64,000 nt of DNA from Geobacteraceae bacterium (GTDB taxonomy: Bacteria > Desulfobacterota > Desulfuromonadia > Geobacterales > Geobacteraceae), in assembly GCA_024281055.1 (NCBI GenBank), contig JAMXLF010000019.1, positions 1 to 64,000 on the forward strand. Reading direction: 5' to 3'. The position numbers and the translations under genes were made by a program. The notes under the pieces were generated by a model, which ran no database searches, was not told the DNA's origin, and saw nothing but the letters and a program-made list of their open reading frames with translations. Below are positions 17,436 to 26,809 of this stretch, piece after piece. Every line of letters begins with the position of its first letter. Within the stretch, counting starts at the first letter, position 1.

Positions 17436-20400
17436 CTATGACTGGTGCCGGAGAAGCGGCTCCAGCAGCGTGCGGGCAACCCGCTCGAATTCGCCATCGA
17501 ACGGGTCAACCTGGCCGAAGCAGAGCCGGAAATAGAGATCTTCACCTTCGCCAGGGACGTTGTAGCCGTCTTCCCATTTTTTCCGTGCCCGTTCCAGGAC
17601 CCATTCCTGTTTGTGGGCGTACGCCATGGCGGACGCAGGGAAAAACCGGAGCGGCTTCACGAGCCCTTGCCAGTAAAGGGCGAGGATGGCCTGCAGGATG
17701 TCGGCCGGATTGTCCACAGGGGCGTATGATTTGGCGCCGTCGCTCATGAACAGCAGGCTCTCCCTGGGATACCCCTCCTCCATGGCCGCGTTGAGGACCA
17801 GGTGCTCGATCCAGGTCCGCACCTGGTCCTTTGCCTTGGTCTTGGCGCAGCGGTACCGGAACATCCTGTCGGCCCAGATCCTGTCCAACCTGCCGGTCAG
17901 CCTGAACCCTCCCACTTCCAGGTCGATATCGAGTGGGGGAAGCTTGGCTGCGGTGCCGGTTTTATCTCGCAGGGAATCTGCAAAGGAGCAAATTTCCCTG
18001 GCTGTAGTTGCAAACAGGGCCTCGCCGTGCATGGCCGGCGGTATGACTCCCCGGCAGCGCACGACAGGCAGGAAAACGCCCAGGTCCCCGCCGTCGAGGC
18101 AGATCTCCAGCATTTCCTGTTTGAGGCCGTAAGCTTCAAGCCCTTCCAGATCAAAGGGCTCCCGCTCCCCGAGGGGAGCGGCAATATCCTCCAGACGTAT
18201 CCCCAGCCTGTTTTCCAGGAGAAACCGGGCCGGGTTATCGAAAAACCGCAGCAGTTTCGGAAGAGATACGTCCATCCATTCGTCGGTCGGGGGAGCGAGT
18301 TCAGAGGCAAGAAATTCAGCCGGTTGCCAGGGATGGCTGCGCCGGTAAAGAAGCGCGGTGCAATTCTCCTCCGAGTAGCTGAAGAGCGGTGAACCGCCGG
18401 CGAAATACTCACTGCTGAACGCCTGGAGGCGGTGTTTCGTGACCAGGAGATCAGCGGGCCTGGCATTCTCTCCTGCCGTGAACCCTCTCGCTATGGCGTC
18501 GAGGAACTCGCTCACGAGGACCGACGGAGGAATTTCGCTGTTGTCCCTGATGCTCTGGCCGAGGTAGCTGAGGTAGAGGGAGTCGCGCGCCGAGAGGATC
18601 GCCTCCAGGAACAGGTAGCGGTCCTCGTCCCGCAGGGATCGGTCGCCGCGCCGTGGATGCCTGGAGATCAAGTCGAAGCCGGGAGGGCGGCTCTGCCGCG
18701 GAAAAGCGCCGTCGTTCATGCCGATGAGGGCGACCACCCGGAACGGTATGCTCCGCATGGGCAGCATGGCGCAGAAGGTCACCCCGCCGGTCATGAAGCC
18801 AAGCCCCTTCTCCACTCTGGCGAGACGGGTGGAGAGCCAGGAGCGGAAAACGCCAAGTTCAACCTTCTCGGTGAAGCCCGTCTCCCCAGCCAGTTCCCCT
18901 ATCTCTTCCACGATTCCGGCAACGGTTGCCAGTTCGCGGGCCGACTCTTCATCAGCCGCTATGAAGTCGCCCGTAAGCGTTCGCAATTCATCCCGCCACT
19001 CCCCCAGGGTTCGCGGCCCTGCCAGCTTCCTGGCAATTCCCGCAATCACGCCGATAAACTCCGCCAGCTTGCCCAGGACCCGGGTGCTTGTCCCTTCCAT
19101 TTCATCATAGGGGAGCATGCCGTTGAACAGCCTTCCCTCTTCGCCGGGCATGGCATAGCCGAGGAGGAGCCGGTCGAGCCCCGCCTGCCAGGAGTTGTCG
19201 CGATAGCCGGGAAGCCCGAGACGCTCCCGGTCCCGCTCGTCCATCCCCCAGCGGACCCGGATGTCCTGAAGCCACCCGCGAATGACATCGAGCTCGTCAT
19301 CATCCAGGCCAAATCGCCGGCTGACAGGAGTGCTCTCCAGGATATCAAGAAGTTGAGGAACAGCGAGACGGCTTCCGGGGAGCGCGAGCAGTTTCAGCAA
19401 CACCGCGGCGATCTCCCCTTCGCTCGTAATATTTCGATCGGCTATGGAGTAAGGAATCTTCCTGGCCTGGTCCTGGCAGCCATCGAAGACGGTCGAGATG
19501 TACGGGGCATAGGTCTCGATGTCGGGAGTCATCACCACGATGTCCCGCGGCGCAAGCCCTTCCAGGTCCTCAAGGAGTGAAAGGAGGTTATCGTGCAGCA
19601 CCTCGATTTCCCGCATGGGGCTGTGGCAGGAGTGAATCTGCACCGACCGGTCGGCCGGGTCGATCGGCCGCCTATCCCTCCCTTCCTCGGCGCCGGTCAG
19701 ATTGAGGATGTCGGACTGGATGGCCGCGAGGAGCGATACCCCGCCTGGTTCCTGGTAGAGGTCGGCTTGGGAGGCGGCAACCTCGCCGGTCTCGACGACC
19801 GTGTCGGAAAAGTCCCGACCGAGCTTTCCCAAGGAGGCCAGGAGCGGGTTCCCTTCGATGAGGAGTGGACTTTCCTCCCGAGTCCGGCGGGCCTTTTCCC
19901 GGTCCGAGACGATGTCGGCCCAATATTCACGGGTCGGGCTCAGGAGGAACAGATTAACCGTAGCGACCTGCGCCGTCGCAGCCAGGATCTCCATGTGGTA
20001 CTTCGGCAGATAGGAGATGCCAAACACCGCGATCCTCTCCGGAATCCCGCTTACCCCCTGCACACCGGCCCTCAACCGCTGGCAGAAGTCCTCCTTCAGC
20101 CTTGCACGGTGCTCTCCTTTGGTGGCTGCGGCAATCTCCCGCCAGAGGAGCGCCAGCCACTCCCCGTCGACCGCTGTCTCGCCCGCCGCTTCCCATGCCA
20201 GAAGCATCTCAGGGCGGAACAGAGTGTATTGATCAAAAGTATCGGCGATCCTCTCCGCAAGCTGAAGGCGCTTGAGCCCGTCCCGGTCGTTGGCCAGGTA
20301 GTGTGAGAGCGGCGCGAAAGACTCTCGGCCCAGAAGGCCGGGCAGCAAACCCATCACCTGCCAGGTCATTACCTCGGGGGAAAAGGGGGAACTGTCCTGG

Positions 20401-20639
20401 ATCTCCGGCAGGACAGCACGGAACAGCCTCCACACCATTGAGTTGGGAAACGGGTAGTTACAGTTCGCCCAGACGCCGAACCGCCCGGCAAGCTCCATGG
20501 CGAGCCAACGTTGCATCCCCTTGCTCTGCACGACGATTGTCTCGGGGACGAAGGGGGACGCGAGCGGCTCTGCCACAACCCCCGCCAGGGCCTCGACCAG
20601 GTTTTCCATCCGGTTGCTGGTGTAGATGTTCAGGGGCAT
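17436..20639 (-). CDS. recC: Exodeoxyribonuclease V gamma subunit RecC
   Basis: The 1067-aa subunit starts at the ATG at 20639 (MPLNIYTSNRMENL, typical of RecC), preceded by an AGAGGA site. The frame continues 33 codons upstream but without conservation. Recognisable segments are QSKGMQRWLAMELA near the N-terminus and the DFNDGAFPR-like ALIGMNDGAFPRQ core motif. RecC holds the complex together and scans for Chi through inactivated helicase and nuclease folds. First gene of the operon recC-recB-recD. Confidence 0.95.
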   Translation of the reverse strand: MPLNIYTSNRMENLVEALAGVVAEPLASPFVPETIVVQSKGMQRWLAMELAGRFGVWANCNYPFPNSMVWRLFRAVLPEIQDSSPFSPEVMTWQVMGLLPGLLGRESFAPLSHYLANDRDGLKRLQLAERIADTFDQYTLFRPEMLLAWEAAGETAVDGEWLALLWREIAAATKGEHRARLKEDFCQRLRAGVQGVSGIPERIAVFGISYLPKYHMEILAATAQVATVNLFLLSPTREYWADIVSDREKARRTREESPLLIEGNPLLASLGKLGRDFSDTVVETGEVAASQADLYQEPGGVSLLAAIQSDILNLTGAEEGRDRRPIDPADRSVQIHSCHSPMREIEVLHDNLLSLLEDLEGLAPRDIVVMTPDIETYAPYISTVFDGCQDQARKIPYSIADRNITSEGEIAAVLLKLLALPGSRLAVPQLLDILESTPVSRRFGLDDDELDVIRGWLQDIRVRWGMDERDRERLGLPGYRDNSWQAGLDRLLLGYAMPGEEGRLFNGMLPYDEMEGTSTRVLGKLAEFIGVIAGIARKLAGPRTLGEWRDELRTLTGDFIAADEESARELATVAGIVEEIGELAGETGFTEKVELGVFRSWLSTRLARVEKGLGFMTGGVTFCAMLPMRSIPFRVVALIGMNDGAFPRQSRPPGFDLISRHPRRGDRSLRDEDRYLFLEAILSARDSLYLSYLGQSIRDNSEIPPSVLVSEFLDAIARGFTAGENARPADLLVTKHRLQAFSSEYFAGGSPLFSYSEENCTALLYRRSHPWQPAEFLASELAPPTDEWMDVSLPKLLRFFDNPARFLLENRLGIRLEDIAAPLGEREPFDLEGLEAYGLKQEMLEICLDGGDLGVFLPVVRCRGVIPPAMHGEALFATTAREICSFADSLRDKTGTAAKLPPLDIDLEVGGFRLTGRLDRIWADRMFRYRCAKTKAKDQVRTWIEHLVLNAAMEEGYPRESLLFMSDGAKSYAPVDNPADILQAILALYWQGLVKPLRFFPASAMAYAHKQEWVLERARKKWEDGYNVPGEGEDLYFRLCFGQVDPFDGEFERVARTLLEPLLRHQS

Positions 20640-20793
20640 GGATGATTCCTCTATCTGGTTTCCATAAATATAACGGAAGTCTATGTCAGAATACGTCGCA
20701 AACAAAGGAGCCGGAGGAAGAGTTTTATAGCAAAACACACCCCACGTAACTACTCTGTTTCACATTCATTTTCAAGGACTAATGCTGCCTGCG

Positions 20794-21000
20794 CTAGCTA
20801 ACCCAGTGCCAAGTGAGCATATTTTCCTGTGACTGGATGGTGCTATAGCCCCGCCTTTCCTTGACCGCGTAAAGATCAACTCCCTTGTCCACGAGCCTTC
20901 TTGCACATGTATGACGTAGAGCATGTAGCACGAATTCCTTGTCCTTATCAAGCTTCATCTTTTTTACGAGCTGGTCTCCTCCTCTGGTCCGAATAAGATA
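20794..21000 (-). pseudogene. Tyrosine recombinase (integrase) C-terminal remnant
   Basis: Translating the minus strand from 21000 to the stop at 20794-20796 gives about 68 residues containing HALRHTCARRLVDKGVDLY and VKERRGYSTIQ. This matches the box II of tyrosine recombinases (HxLRHTxAxxLxxxG) followed by a decayed GHSSIQ segment. A TGA precedes the fragment in frame. The nucleophilic Tyr region is replaced by QENMLTWH. It is therefore a broken, inactive integrase piece. Confidence 0.75.
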
Positions 21001-21072
21001 TCATTGGTCATTGGTATTACCTCCTTTGGATAGCGCAAAAGTAGACTAACGTCGCGATTTATTGAGGTTTAC

Positions 21073-21100
21073 TTGATAGCGATGAAGGCTGTTATAAAAT
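21073..21100 (+). promoter_or_regulatory. Candidate promoter for the 60-aa protein gene
   Basis: TTGATA (21073-21078), 16 bases, then TAAAAT (21095-21100). It lies 72 bases before the start codon at 21172, so a leader of about 65 bases is expected. Confidence 0.5.
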
Positions 21101-21171
21101 TTAAGTGGGTTACCAGAACAACATCATCGGCATATCCTTCCCAGGGCAATAAACCGAAAGGAGGAATAGTC

Positions 21172-21354
21172 ATGCTGATAAAGGTACTTTTCACGGACGG
21201 CTCACAAGGCATGATTAAAACATCAAGACTAGTTGAATTCATGAGGATGGGTGAAATCGCTGCCTATAAGCCCTTTGAGGATTGGATAGAATTGAGACGC
21301 AAAGAAAAGGACGGTTACACGGGGTCCGAAAGAAGGTTTAATACGCTTCATTGA
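21172..21354 (+). CDS. Small conserved protein, paralog of the gene at 11053
   Basis: The 60-aa protein has a strong AAAGGAGG site at 21157-21164. It begins MLIKVLFTDGSQGMIKTS and ends YTGSERRFNTLH. The shared layout with the 11053 gene (MLIKV start, G-S-x-G turn, W-[IV]-E-[LV]-R-R-K, Y-x-G-x-E-R-R tail) shows they are paralogs. Both stand alone with their own promoters. The function is not known to me. Confidence 0.75.
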   Translation: MLIKVLFTDGSQGMIKTSRLVEFMRMGEIAAYKPFEDWIELRRKEKDGYTGSERRFNTLH

Positions 21355-21730
21355 CCAATACAGGATTCCTTGTTTAACGTCTGTCTGCTTAAAGTGGGAT
21401 AGTTGTTCATAAGATAACCTACGCGTACGCCCCCGATGCTCATCGACATCAGGGGCGTACTTTATTGATTGACCCAACCGGTTATATTCCACTTGCTAAT
21501 TTCATATCCTGGCCACTGCTCCGTGAGTAATATTTCGGATTATATATATGCCCTGGTAGTTACTTAATGAGAGATACAGCGAATAGTTCTGAAGGTGAGA
21601 GTTTCTTGGATTGGGTTCTATAGATTTTGGCTGGAATGCTCCTGTGGATAATTGCGGTAGAAGTATTGACAAGTTGCTTTTTTGTTATAAATATGTATTT
21701 AACAACTTCTCGCCTACAGAGGATTACCGC
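21355..21730. other. AT-rich spacer
   Basis: Apart from the hairpin at 21425 I see no gene here. Short ORFs on both strands have no ribosome site or recognisable sequence. The 120 bases upstream of 21731 could be read as an N-terminal extension of the next gene (from 21611), but conservation-like sequence starts only at 21731. Confidence 0.4.
21425..21460 (+). terminator. Intrinsic terminator after the 60-aa protein gene
   Basis: GTACGCCCC (21425-21433) pairs perfectly with GGGGCGTAC (21452-21460), and TTTATT follows. It lies about 70 bases past the stop codon at 21354. The T-tract is short. Confidence 0.6.
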
Positions 21731-21934
21731 ATGGCCAATTGTGACTTGTTGAGCACGTGTGACTTCTTTAACAACATAATGCCTGATCTCCCAGCTACTT
21801 CGGAATATCTGAAGAACAAGTACTGTAAAGGTATATACTGCGACTGTGCAAGATATAGGGTTTGTAAGGAATACGGCAGGGATAAAGTACCCAAGGGTTT
21901 GTTTCCTCAAGAAATAGCCAGATACGGCAGGTAA
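21731..21934 (+). CDS. Small Cys-rich protein (MANCDLLSTC type)
   Basis: The 67-aa protein begins MANCDLLSTCDFFNNIM and continues KYCKGIYCDCARYRVCKEYG, then KVPKGLFP. It has seven cysteines. From memory, short proteins with this pattern (M-A-x-C-x-L-L-x-T-C-x-F-F-N, C-A-R-Y, K-V-P-x-x-L-[FY]-P) recur in Geobacter, either alone or at the end of sensory proteins. The cysteine set suggests a metal site or Fe-S cluster. An upstream in-frame ATG at 21611 would add 40 residues and is less likely. Confidence 0.6.
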   Translation: MANCDLLSTCDFFNNIMPDLPATSEYLKNKYCKGIYCDCARYRVCKEYGRDKVPKGLFPQEIARYGR

Positions 21935-22182
21935 GGTAATATTTCGCCATTACAGCAAGTTACACCATTATCCTCCAGTAAAGTAGAATAGACAGAGTAG
22001 ATAGGGTAGAGCACTCAGTGCCCGTTATATGGTCAATTACATCCGAGTAGCCAAGTTTTCAGTGTCTTGATGAAATCAAACACGGTCATGGTTACCATCG
22101 CTGGATTAACAGCATGGTAAATTAAGGAAAGAGGTTTTCAACGTACCCGCGTCAACATCCGCGTCAGCACAGTAGCAGAACA
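21935..22182. other. Spacer before tRNA-Cys terminator
   Basis: No gene was seen. A direct repeat of CGCGTCA occurs near 22149 and 22161. The stretch lies between the 3' end of tRNA-Cys and the small genes next to the integrase remnant, so it could be the tail of a decayed integrated element. Confidence 0.3.
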
Positions 22183-22216
22183 ATAAAAAAGGCACCTAGG
22201 ATTTACCTAAGTGCCT
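22183..22216 (-). terminator. Intrinsic terminator of tRNA-Cys
   Basis: Read on the minus strand, AGGCACTTAGG, loop TAAAT, CCTAGGTGCCT forms an 11-bp stem (one G-U), and six T residues follow. It begins eight bases after the tRNA CCA end. Confidence 0.85.
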
Positions 22217-22224
22217 GTTTTTAT

Positions 22225-22299
<75 letters not shown>

Positions 22300-22375
22300 A
22301 TTTCGAATTCGTGTGAAAGAAAAAAATTTATAACCTTTTTCACCGACGATGTCAACGGCAAATTGGCCGAATCCC

Positions 22376-23629
22376 CTATTCTTCCACATAGTCGAGATCT
22401 TTACCGAAGGTTTCTTCGAGGAGATAGAGGGCATAGAGGGCTACTCCCATGCAGAGGACACCGACGAGCACCGCTCCCTGAAGTATGCCGAACTGCTGCC
22501 GGGCATACTGGAACAGCAGGGTGATGGGAACCACCATGCCGCGGACAAAGTTAGGCACCGTGGTCGCCACGGTGGCCCGCAGGTTGGTGCCGAACTGCTC
22601 GGCGGCAATGGTCACGAAAATCGCCCAGTAGCCGCTGGCAAAGCCAAGCAGCGTGCAGACCGTGTAGAAGAGCGTCGCGCTCACACCCGCCTGAAGGAAG
22701 TAGGCGCAGATGCCGAGGACGGTGAAACAGAGGAAAAGGAGCACCACCTTTTTGCGGCTGCGCAGATACTGGCTCAACATGCCGCTCGCAAAATCGCCGA
22801 ACACCAGGCCGAGATAGCAGAACATCACGGCATTGCCGGCGCTCACCGGCGCGGACACCTTCATGATCCTGGCGAATTCCGGGGAGAATGTGATCAGGAT
22901 GCCCACCACAAACCAGGTCGGAACACCAATCAGGATCGATTTCAGATACTTGGCGAACCGGGCGCGTCGGCGGAACAGGGCAAGGAAATTCCCCTTGCTG
23001 ACCTGTCGGTTTTCCATCTGGCGGAACATCGTCGATTCGCTGACGCTGATCCGCAGGATGAGGAGCAGAAGTCCCAGCCCACCACCGATATAGTAGGCGC
23101 TCCGCCAGTCGAAGTGCCCGGCGATGAAGTTCGCCACGATCGCCCCGGACACACCGACAGCCGCCACGATCATCGTGCCGTAACCGCGCACCTCGCGGGG
23201 GAGAATCTCCGATACAAGGGTAATGCCGGCCCCAAGTTCTCCGGCAAGGCCGACTCCGGCGACGAACCGGAGCACTGCATAGGCACCCATGCTCGTAACC
23301 ATGCCGTTGGCAATGTTGGCCAGGGAATAGAGAAAGATGGAGCCGAACAGGATCTTCAGCCGTCCTTTCTTGTCCCCCAGCACCCCCCAGAGGATTCCGC
23401 CCAGAAGCATGCCGACCATCTGCATGTTGAGGAGAAACACACCCTGATTGATGAGGGCTTGCCCCTGGACGCCGATGGATTTCAGGCTCGGTACACGGAC
23501 GATGCTGAAGAGGACCAGATCGTAAATATCCACGAAATAACCGAGAGCCGCCACAATGACCGGAATGCTGAAAATATCCCGCCATGACAGCGCGTACGGC
23601 TGCGCCTCTTGTGCTGCCAGATCTTCCAT
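22376..23629 (-). CDS. MFS transporter (metabolite:H+ symporter type)
   Basis: The 417-aa protein has about 12 membrane segments. It shows YFVDIYDLVLFS in TM1 (MHS-like FDxYD pattern), the loop 2-3 motif WGVLGDKKGR and GLAGELGAGITLVSE in TM4-5, all typical of the sugar/metabolite:H+ symporter branch. The ATG at 23629 has a GGGAG site. It is the third gene after the lytic transglycosylase and pgsA on the same strand, 41 bases from pgsA. Substrate unknown; carboxylates are common in this branch. Confidence 0.85.
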   Translation of the reverse strand: MEDLAAQEAQPYALSWRDIFSIPVIVAALGYFVDIYDLVLFSIVRVPSLKSIGVQGQALINQGVFLLNMQMVGMLLGGILWGVLGDKKGRLKILFGSIFLYSLANIANGMVTSMGAYAVLRFVAGVGLAGELGAGITLVSEILPREVRGYGTMIVAAVGVSGAIVANFIAGHFDWRSAYYIGGGLGLLLLILRISVSESTMFRQMENRQVSKGNFLALFRRRARFAKYLKSILIGVPTWFVVGILITFSPEFARIMKVSAPVSAGNAVMFCYLGLVFGDFASGMLSQYLRSRKKVVLLFLCFTVLGICAYFLQAGVSATLFYTVCTLLGFASGYWAIFVTIAAEQFGTNLRATVATTVPNFVRGMVVPITLLFQYARQQFGILQGAVLVGVLCMGVALYALYLLEETFGKDLDYVEE

Positions 23630-23670
23630 GATTGCTGTTCTCCCGCGTTTGTACGGAATTGCTTGAAGAG

Positions 23671-24294
23671 CTACTTGGCGATCACACGCATGAACTTCAT
23701 GAGATAGTCAACCCCGGACCATATAGTGATGATGGTTGCGATCCAGAGGTAACACATGCCGACGTGCTGCATGTTGACATAGAGATAGGGATGGTCGATG
23801 GAGAAGAACCAGTGGTAGTCGTAGTGGAGCAGCAGCGCCAGGATGGCGACGATCTGGAAAATGGTTTTGAACTTGCCGAGCTCGCTGGCGGCGATGACGA
23901 TCCCTTCCGTCGAGGCGATACCGCGCAGGCCGGTGATGATGATCTCCCGCCCCAGGATGACGAGTACCATCCAGGCGGGGACGTTGCCGTAGGGAAGGAG
24001 CATGATGAGGGCCGCCATGACGATGAGCTTGTCGGCAATGGGATCGAGGAACTTGCCGAACACGGTGACGATCCCCATCCGTCGCGCCAGGTAACCGTCC
24101 AGCCAGTCGGTGATGGAAGCGATTGCGAACAGCGCCGCCGCCCAGAATCCGTCCTCTTGGGATTGCGCCTCCGGCCGCATCCCCGGCGTTCCGTGGGGGA
24201 GAAGCAGGATCACCAGAAGCGGGATGGCGGCGATGCGCAACAGGGTGAGGATGTTGGGCAGGTTCCAGATGGAATGGGGCGAGGTCGTGGACAT
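23671..24294 (-). CDS. pgsA: CDP-diacylglycerol-glycerol-3-phosphate phosphatidyltransferase
   Basis: This 207-aa inner-membrane enzyme makes phosphatidylglycerol phosphate from CDP-diacylglycerol and glycerol 3-phosphate. The CDP-alcohol phosphotransferase signature D-x2-D-G-x2-A-R-x8-G-x3-D-x3-D is complete (DWLDGYLARRMG ... GKFLDPIADK, about residues 60-86). About five membrane segments are present. The ATG at 24294 follows the stop of the transglycosylase gene by eight bases. The frame stays open 136 codons upstream, but that region is antisense-like noise inside the previous gene. N-terminal WNLPNILTLLRI is typical PgsA. Confidence 0.95.
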   Translation of the reverse strand: MSTTSPHSIWNLPNILTLLRIAAIPLLVILLLPHGTPGMRPEAQSQEDGFWAAALFAIASITDWLDGYLARRMGIVTVFGKFLDPIADKLIVMAALIMLLPYGNVPAWMVLVILGREIIITGLRGIASTEGIVIAASELGKFKTIFQIVAILALLLHYDYHWFFSIDHPYLYVNMQHVGMCYLWIATIITIWSGVDYLMKFMRVIAK

Positions 24295-24302
24295 GGGGCG
24301 GT

Positions 24303-24905
24303 CTAGTTGCTCCGATACGATTGCTGGTAACTCAACACCTTGGAGACGTAATTGCGGGTCTCCTCGAACGGCGGTATCCCGCCGTACCGGGCAACGCGCG
24401 AAAGCCCCGCGTTGTATGCCGCCACGGCCAGGGCAACATCCCCCTTGAAGGTATCGAGGAGAAAACGGAGGTAGCGGACCCCGCCGCGGATGTTCTCCGT
24501 CGGATCGAAGCTGTTGCTGACCTTGAGTCCCTGCGCGGTCTTCGGCATGAGTTGCATGAGCCCCTGTGCCCCCTTGGAGGAGACGGCGTTGGGGTCGTAG
24601 CCGGACTCGGCGTGGATCACCGCCTTCACCAGGGCCTTGTCGACGCCGAACTCGAGGGCGCAGGCATTGATGATCGGCTCGAATTCCGCGGGGTTTCTGC
24701 ACCCCGAGAGCTTGAAGGAGGTACGCAGCTTCCGGTCCTTCTTGATGTCGTGCATGAATATCTTGAAACGGCGGTCGGTCGGGGCGTCGGTGAAATGGAG
24801 CACGCCGCTCTCGTCTTCATACTTGTAGATATCCGCCAGCGCCGGCACTGCGGCAAGGATGAGCAGCAGAAACGGCACCCCGACATGGATCCGGACCCTT
24901 TTCAT
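24303..24905 (-). CDS. Lytic transglycosylase with DUF4124-like N-terminus
   Basis: The approximately 200-aa exported protein has a signal peptide (MKRVRIHVGVPFLLL ... ALA) and a DUF4124-like strand region (IYKYEDESGVLHFTDAP). It then has an SLT domain with catalytic Glu in HAESGYDPNAVSSKGAQGLM (given as HAESGYDP and SSKGAQGLMQLMP) and AVAAYNAG. It cleaves peptidoglycan glycosidic bonds in the periplasm. I prefer the ATG at 24905, nine bases after GGGAGG; ATG 24911 is only three bases away. First gene of the slt-pgsA-MFS group. Confidence 0.9.
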   Translation of the reverse strand: MKRVRIHVGVPFLLLILAAVPALADIYKYEDESGVLHFTDAPTDRRFKIFMHDIKKDRKLRTSFKLSGCRNPAEFEPIINACALEFGVDKALVKAVIHAESGYDPNAVSSKGAQGLMQLMPKTAQGLKVSNSFDPTENIRGGVRYLRFLLDTFKGDVALAVAAYNAGLSRVARYGGIPPFEETRNYVSKVLSYQQSYRSN

Positions 24906-25031
24906 CGGCATTGCCCTCCCACGACATTCAGCATTGCGCCAAAACACAAGGATAAATCAACTTATATACCAAGAAAGTGCGCAATTCAAGCGTTAATATA
25001 CGCTCAACATCGGATAACCACGCAAAATGCC

Positions 25032-25060
25032 TTGACAAAACTCCGGCAGGGGTCAATAAT
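25032..25060 (+). promoter_or_regulatory. nadB promoter
   Basis: TTGACA (25032-25037), 17 bases, then AATAAT (25055-25060), 55 bases before the nadB start. The -35 is consensus and the -10 matches five of six. Confidence 0.7.
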
Positions 25061-25114
25061 TCGAAGGCTTTACTGCCTTAGTCGGCAATTTCCGACCATT
25101 ACGGGAGAAGTAAG

Positions 25115-26710
25115 ATGAAGGTAACCAGCGATTTTCTTGTCATCGGCAGCGGCATCGCCGGCCTGTCCTTTGCCCTTCGGGCCGCCGCCCATGGCAAAGT
25201 GGCGCTCGTGACCAAACGGGAGATCACGGAATCGGCCACCAATTATGCGCAGGGGGGCATTGCAACCGTCTTTTCCCAGGAAGATACCTTCGCCGCTCAC
25301 ATCGAGGATACCCTCGTCGCCGGGGCAGGCATCTGCCACGAGGACGTGGTACGACTTGTGGTCGAGGAAGGGCCGCAGGTCATCCGCAACCTCATCGACT
25401 GGGGGGTGAAATTCACCACCAGCGGGGACAGCTACGACCTCACCCGTGAGGGAGGACACAGCCAGCGCCGCATCCTGCATGCTGACGATGTGACCGGTCG
25501 CGAGATCGAGCGCGCCCTCGTGCAGGCTGTCCAGGAAAACCCCAACATCCAGGTCTACGAACACCATATCGCTGTGGACTTGATCACCGAAGCCAAGGTC
25601 ACGCGGAAACGGATCAAGCCGAACCGCTGCCTCGGCGCCCACGTTCTCGACATCGCCAGCGGCCGGGTGAAGACCTTTACTTCAAAAATCACCCTTCTGG
25701 CCACCGGCGGCGCCGGTAAGGTCTATCTCTATACCTGCAACCCGGATGTGGCCACCGGTGACGGCGTGGCCATGGCCTACCGTGCCGGCGCAACCATCGG
25801 CAACATGGAGTTCATGCAGTTCCACCCCACCACCCTCTACCATCCCCACGCCAAATCATTCCTCATCTCGGAGGCGGTGCGCGGCGAAGGTGCGATCCTG
25901 CGCCGCCGCGACGGCACTGCCTTCATGGAGAAGTACCACAAACTGAAGGACCTTGCCCCCCGCGACATCGTGGCCCGTGCCATCGACAATGAAATGAAAA
26001 CGCACGGCGACGACTGCGTATTCCTCGACATCACCCATAAAGAGCCGGAGTACGTGAGGAACCGCTTTCCCAACATCTACCAGACCTGCCTCGGCTACGG
26101 CCTCGACATGACGAAAGATCCCCTGCCGGTAGTGCCGGCAGCCCACTACCTGTGCGGCGGCGTGGCTGTTGACCAGAACGGCGAGACCGACCTCCAGCAC
26201 CTGTACGCCATCGGTGAGGTGGCCTTTACCGGTCTCCACGGGGCGAACCGCCTGGCGAGCAATTCTCTGCTCGAAGCGGCGGTCTACGCGGGTCGGGCCT
26301 ATGAGCACGCGGTTGCCCAGCTCGCCGCCAACAGCTTCGATTTCCCGGAGATCCCGGAATGGGACGCGGGCACCGCCACCAACAGCGACGAGATGGTCGT
26401 GGTTTCCCAGAACTGGGATGAGGTGCGCCGCTTCATGTGGAACTATGTGGGTATCGTGCGGTCAGACAAGCGGCTGGAGCGGGCCCGGCACCGTATCAGG
26501 CTGATTCAGGAGGAGATCGAGGACTACTACTGGGATTTCATCATCACTTCCGACCTTATCGAGCTGCGCAACATTGCCACCGTGGCAGAGCTCATTGTCC
26601 TCTGCGCCCAGCAGCGCAAGGAATCCCGCGGGCTCCACTACAACATCGACTACCCGGAGCGGGACGACGCCCATTGGAAGAAGGACACCTTCGTCAAGAA
26701 ACAGTTTTAG
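25115..26710 (+). CDS. nadB: L-aspartate oxidase
   Basis: The 531-aa FAD enzyme oxidises L-aspartate to iminoaspartate, the first step of NAD synthesis with NadA. The N-terminal FAD fold GSGIAGLSFALRAA (about residues 9-22) is present. Other motifs are the fumarate-reductase-like TREGGHSQRRILHADD region, QFHPTTLYHP, and the C-terminal GANRLASNSLLEA. A helical C-terminal domain of normal length follows. GGGAG lies before the ATG. The 100 bases after it hold no gene. No nadA is visible in the window. Confidence 0.96.
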   Translation: MKVTSDFLVIGSGIAGLSFALRAAAHGKVALVTKREITESATNYAQGGIATVFSQEDTFAAHIEDTLVAGAGICHEDVVRLVVEEGPQVIRNLIDWGVKFTTSGDSYDLTREGGHSQRRILHADDVTGREIERALVQAVQENPNIQVYEHHIAVDLITEAKVTRKRIKPNRCLGAHVLDIASGRVKTFTSKITLLATGGAGKVYLYTCNPDVATGDGVAMAYRAGATIGNMEFMQFHPTTLYHPHAKSFLISEAVRGEGAILRRRDGTAFMEKYHKLKDLAPRDIVARAIDNEMKTHGDDCVFLDITHKEPEYVRNRFPNIYQTCLGYGLDMTKDPLPVVPAAHYLCGGVAVDQNGETDLQHLYAIGEVAFTGLHGANRLASNSLLEAAVYAGRAYEHAVAQLAANSFDFPEIPEWDAGTATNSDEMVVVSQNWDEVRRFMWNYVGIVRSDKRLERARHRIRLIQEEIEDYYWDFIITSDLIELRNIATVAELIVLCAQQRKESRGLHYNIDYPERDDAHWKKDTFVKKQF

Positions 26711-26809
26711 TATAGTTCTTCCCCCTCCCTTGACGTACCCCACTAGGGGGGAGAGTGAGCCAGATTTGACGTTAATACCAGAGGTTACAGGGCAATAGTT
26801 GAGGTATAA

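Noticed and set aside
21229-21492. 87-codon minus-strand frame over the 60-aa protein gene
   Set aside because: The plus-strand gene has a strong ribosome site and a paralog; the antisense frame spans its terminator hairpin.
23671-24702. pgsA read as a 343-aa protein from an upstream start
   Set aside because: The extra 136 codons overlap the lytic transglycosylase gene out of frame; PgsA proteins begin at the ATG at 24294.
26711-26809. Possible terminator (CCCCCT...AGGGGGG) between nadB and the chorismate mutase gene
   Set aside because: The arms are short and imperfect and no T-run follows.
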